Source of the DNA: Sphingopyxis sp.
GTDB taxonomy: Bacteria; Pseudomonadota; Alphaproteobacteria; Sphingomonadales; Sphingomonadaceae
Direction: 5' to 3'
NCBI GenBank assembly: GCA_012035435.1
Contig: JAAUPH010000211.1
Span: 1-5,092, forward strand
Length of the DNA stretch: 5,092 nt
The number at the start of each line of letters is the position of its first letter. Within the stretch, counting starts at the first letter, position 1. Positions 2,820 through 5,092 of this stretch are shown one piece after another. The notes under the pieces are model-generated. The model saw only the letters and a list, made by a program, of their open reading frames with translations. It made no database searches and had not been told where the DNA came from. Made by a program: the position numbers and the translations under genes.

Positions 2820-5092
2820 ATGGTGGTTTTTTCTCGCTGGCGCCCAGCGCGCGTGCTGGCTCTTGCGCTCGCTCTCGGCCTGCTGGCTCCAACCCAGGGC
2901 TTCGCTCGGGATACGCCGACCGCTGCTACCCCAGCGGTTCCGGCGGATGACTGGCTTTATGTGGGCAGCGATATTCCGCGCGATACAGCGTGGACCTTTG
3001 GCACTTTGCCCAACGGGCTGCGCTTTGCGGTACGCAACAACGGTGTGCCGCCGGGGCAGGTGTCGATCCGGGTGCGGATGGATGTGGGTTCGCTGCACGA
3101 GGGGGACGACGAGCGCGGCTTTGCCCATTTGCTCGAGCATCTGGCGTTCCGCGGGTCGGTCCATGTTCCTGACGGCGAAGCGCGCCGCATTTGGCAGCGC
3201 TTCGGCGTAACCTTTGGCAGCGATAGCAATGCGCAGACGACGCCGACCGAAACTGTGTATCAGCTTGATCTGCCCAGCGCGACCGCGGCGACATTGGACG
3301 AGGGGCTGAAGCTGCTCGCCGGCATGGTGCGCGAGCCGCGCATTGTCGATGCCTCGGTCGATGCCGAGCGGGCGGTGGTGCTGGCCGAATTGCGCGAGGC
3401 CGATGGGCCGCAGCTGCGCGTCAGCGACAAATTGAACGCGCATATTTTTGCCGGACAGCGGCTTGCCGGCCGGTCGCCCATCGGTACGCCGCAGAGCCTT
3501 TTGGCGGCGCGCGCCGACCGGGTGGCCGATTTTCATCGCCGCTTTTATCGTCCCGAGCGCGCAGTGGTCGTGATTGTAGGCGATGGCGATCCGCAGGGTT
3601 TTGCCGCGTTGATCGCGCGCCACTTTGGCGACTGGCGGGGGCAGGGCGATGCGGGAGTGCTGCCGCCGCTGGGCGATCCGGACCCGGCCAAGCCCGCAAC
3701 GACGGTGATCAGCGAGACGGGACAGGCGCAGGAGCTGCGGCTGGTCAAGGTGCGGCCGTGGCGGCACCAGACCGATACCATCGCCTATACGCGCCAGCTG
3801 TATTTGAACCATCTGGCGGTGGGACTGGTCAACCGGCGGCTTGAGCGGACTGCCCGTTCGGGCGGTACCTATCTGGTCGCGAGCGTCATCCAGGACGTGG
3901 TGAGCCGGTCCGCCGACATTACCGCGATCGACATCGTGCCCATGGGCGATGATTGGCAGGCGGCGCTGCGCGATGTTCGCGCGGTGATCGGCGATGTCAC
4001 CACCAATGCGCCGACGATGGTGGACATCGACCGCGAGGCCAATGAGATCAGCAGCGAGCTGCAAAAGGCGCTCGACAATGCGACCAATGAAGCGGGGCCG
4101 CAGCTGGCGAACGACCTGGTGCGCGCCGTTGACATTGGCGAAGTGCTGGCGACCCCGGCGACGCAGGTCGAGATGTTCAAGGCGATCCGCGCGTCGCTGA
4201 CCCCGCAGGTGATGCTGGAGACCAGCCGCCGATTGTTCTCGGGCAGCGCCGAGCGTTTGGTGATGATCGCCCCCACGTCCACGCAGAACGATGGCAAGGC
4301 GCTGGCCGCAGCGCTGAAAGCCCCGGTCGTCCCGCTTGCGCGTGCCGCGACCGGGCGGGCGGTGTCGATGGCCGATCTGCCGCCGCTTCCGCCACCGGGC
4401 ACCGTCAGCCAGGTCAACCCCATCGTCGGCCTGAGTGTCCGCCGTTTTGTGCTGAGCAACGGGGTCGTGGCGATGGTGGCGGACAATATGATCGAACCCG
4501 ACAAGGTGCGGATCAATGTGCGCTTTGGCGGCGGTGCGCGCGCGATTGCGCCCGATGCGCCAAACCTGCTCTGGACCGGCTTTTTCGCCGTCCCGGCCAG
4601 CGGGATTGGAACGCTGGGGCAAAATGACCTTGAGGAACTGGCCAATGGCCGTGAGATTGGTCTGAACTTCGCGGTCGAGGACAACGGCTTTGAATGGAGC
4701 GCGGAAGCGCGACCGAGTGATCTGGCCGACCAGTTGCGGTTGATTGCGACCAAGCTGCACAGTCCGGGCTGGGATCCGGCACCGGTCGAGCGGCTGAAAC
4801 GCGGCCTGCTGACCGGTTATGATCAGCCGGAAACGACGCCTGCCGGGTTGATGCAGCGCGATATGATCGGTTGGCTGCGCAGCGAGGATAATCGGTTCCG
4901 CGCGCCGACGCGTGAGGAGATTGCGGCGCTGACCCCGGCGGCCTTCCGCGCCTTTTGGGAGCCGATCTTGAAATCGGGGCCGATTGAGGTGCAGATTTTT
5001 GGCGATCTGCGCAGCGTCGATATTGCGGGACTGCTGACCTCCACCTTTGGCGCCATTACGCCTGCCGCCACTAGCCTGCACCGGCGGGGCGT
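2820..5092 (+). CDS. Exported M16 family zinc metallopeptidase, two-repeat type (3' truncated by window edge)
   Basis: An open frame of 757 codons runs off the right edge without a stop. Residues 1-29 look like a Sec signal peptide (Arg-rich start, VLALALALGLLAP core, cleavage after Gly-Phe-Ala), so the enzyme should act in the periplasm or outside. The first M16 domain starts at about 55 (LPNGLRFAVRNN) and carries the inverted zinc motif HLLEH at 103-107. His103 and His107 are zinc ligands and Glu106 the catalytic base; Glu190 in ERAVVLAE (183-190) is the likely third ligand. A second M16-fold domain begins near RFYRPERAVVVIVGD (241-255). After a helical stretch and a Pro-rich linker (521-527), a second repeat starts at RRFVLSNGVVAMVADN (541-556). 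Its position equivalent to HxxEH, around 580-590, has no His/Glu motif, so it is the inactive half usual in this family. The FWEPILKSGPIEVQIFGDL segment (712-730) opens the last domain. The layout resembles PqqL-like M16 peptidases of about 900-950 residues, so perhaps 150-200 residues are missing. The natural substrate is unknown. Confidence 0.94.
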   Translation, partial: MVVFSRWRPARVLALALALGLLAPTQGFARDTPTAATPAVPADDWLYVGSDIPRDTAWTFGTLPNGLRFAVRNNGVPPGQVSIRVRMDVGSLHEGDDERGFAHLLEHLAFRGSVHVPDGEARRIWQRFGVTFGSDSNAQTTPTETVYQLDLPSATAATLDEGLKLLAGMVREPRIVDASVDAERAVVLAELREADGPQLRVSDKLNAHIFAGQRLAGRSPIGTPQSLLAARADRVADFHRRFYRPERAVVVIVGDGDPQGFAALIARHFGDWRGQGDAGVLPPLGDPDPAKPATTVISETGQAQELRLVKVRPWRHQTDTIAYTRQLYLNHLAVGLVNRRLERTARSGGTYLVASVIQDVVSRSADITAIDIVPMGDDWQAALRDVRAVIGDVTTNAPTMVDIDREANEISSELQKALDNATNEAGPQLANDLVRAVDIGEVLATPATQVEMFKAIRASLTPQVMLETSRRLFSGSAERLVMIAPTSTQNDGKALAAALKAPVVPLARAATGRAVSMADLPPLPPPGTVSQVNPIVGLSVRRFVLSNGVVAMVADNMIEPDKVRINVRFGGGARAIAPDAPNLLWTGFFAVPASGIGTLGQNDLEELANGREIGLNFAVEDNGFEWSAEARPSDLADQLRLIATKLHSPGWDPAPVERLKRGLLTGYDQPETTPAGLMQRDMIGWLRSEDNRFRAPTREEIAALTPAAFRAFWEPILKSGPIEVQIFGDLRSVDIAGLLTSTFGAITPAATSLHRRG

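Noticed and set aside
2808..5081. A 757-codon open frame on the - strand, fully antisense to the M16 peptidase gene
   Set aside because: The peptidase on the + strand has clear M16 motifs, a signal peptide and a strong SD. The antisense product is Arg/Gln/His-rich, has no recognisable domain, and is what a GC-biased third position produces on the opposite strand.

Overview
The window looks like ordinary chromosomal DNA of a GC-rich alphaproteobacterium, most likely a sphingomonad (Sphingomonas/Sphingopyxis type). The reasons are the strong G/C bias at third codon positions, the long antisense shadow frames this creates, and the style of the small Ala-rich exported proteins. The placement is inference from composition and protein style; no rRNA or marker gene is present.

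Left part (1-898, + strand): the last 41 codons of an unidentified gene end six bases before a complete NUDT19-like Nudix hydrolase gene. The Nudix ribosome binding site overlaps the upstream stop codon, so the two are probably one transcript.

Middle part (899-1886, + strand): this is the most distinctive region. Two tandem paralogous genes encode exported single-span membrane proteins of 76 and 74 residues. The repeated unit is about 480-490 bp long. Each unit has a matching upstream block about 100 nt before the start, a leader hairpin, a GCCGGAAT..TGGC motif, an SD embedded in an in-frame upstream ATG, the small gene, and a nearly identical rho-independent terminator. The core proteins are almost identical, but many codons differ synonymously. 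This points to an old duplication kept under protein-level selection. Their function is unknown.

Right part (1891-5092): a complete nitrilase-superfamily amidase gene (deaminated-glutathione amidase / Nit type, Glu-Lys-Cys triad) lies on the - strand, convergent with the second small gene. A 98-bp divergent gap separates it from a + strand gene for an exported two-repeat M16 zinc metallopeptidase (HLLEH). That gene runs off the right edge after 757 codons.

No mobile element, CRISPR array, tRNA or rRNA is seen. The Nudix and Nit proteins may both belong to metabolite clean-up, but nothing in the sequence ties them together functionally. The part worth following up is the duplicated small-membrane-protein cassette with its conserved cis elements.
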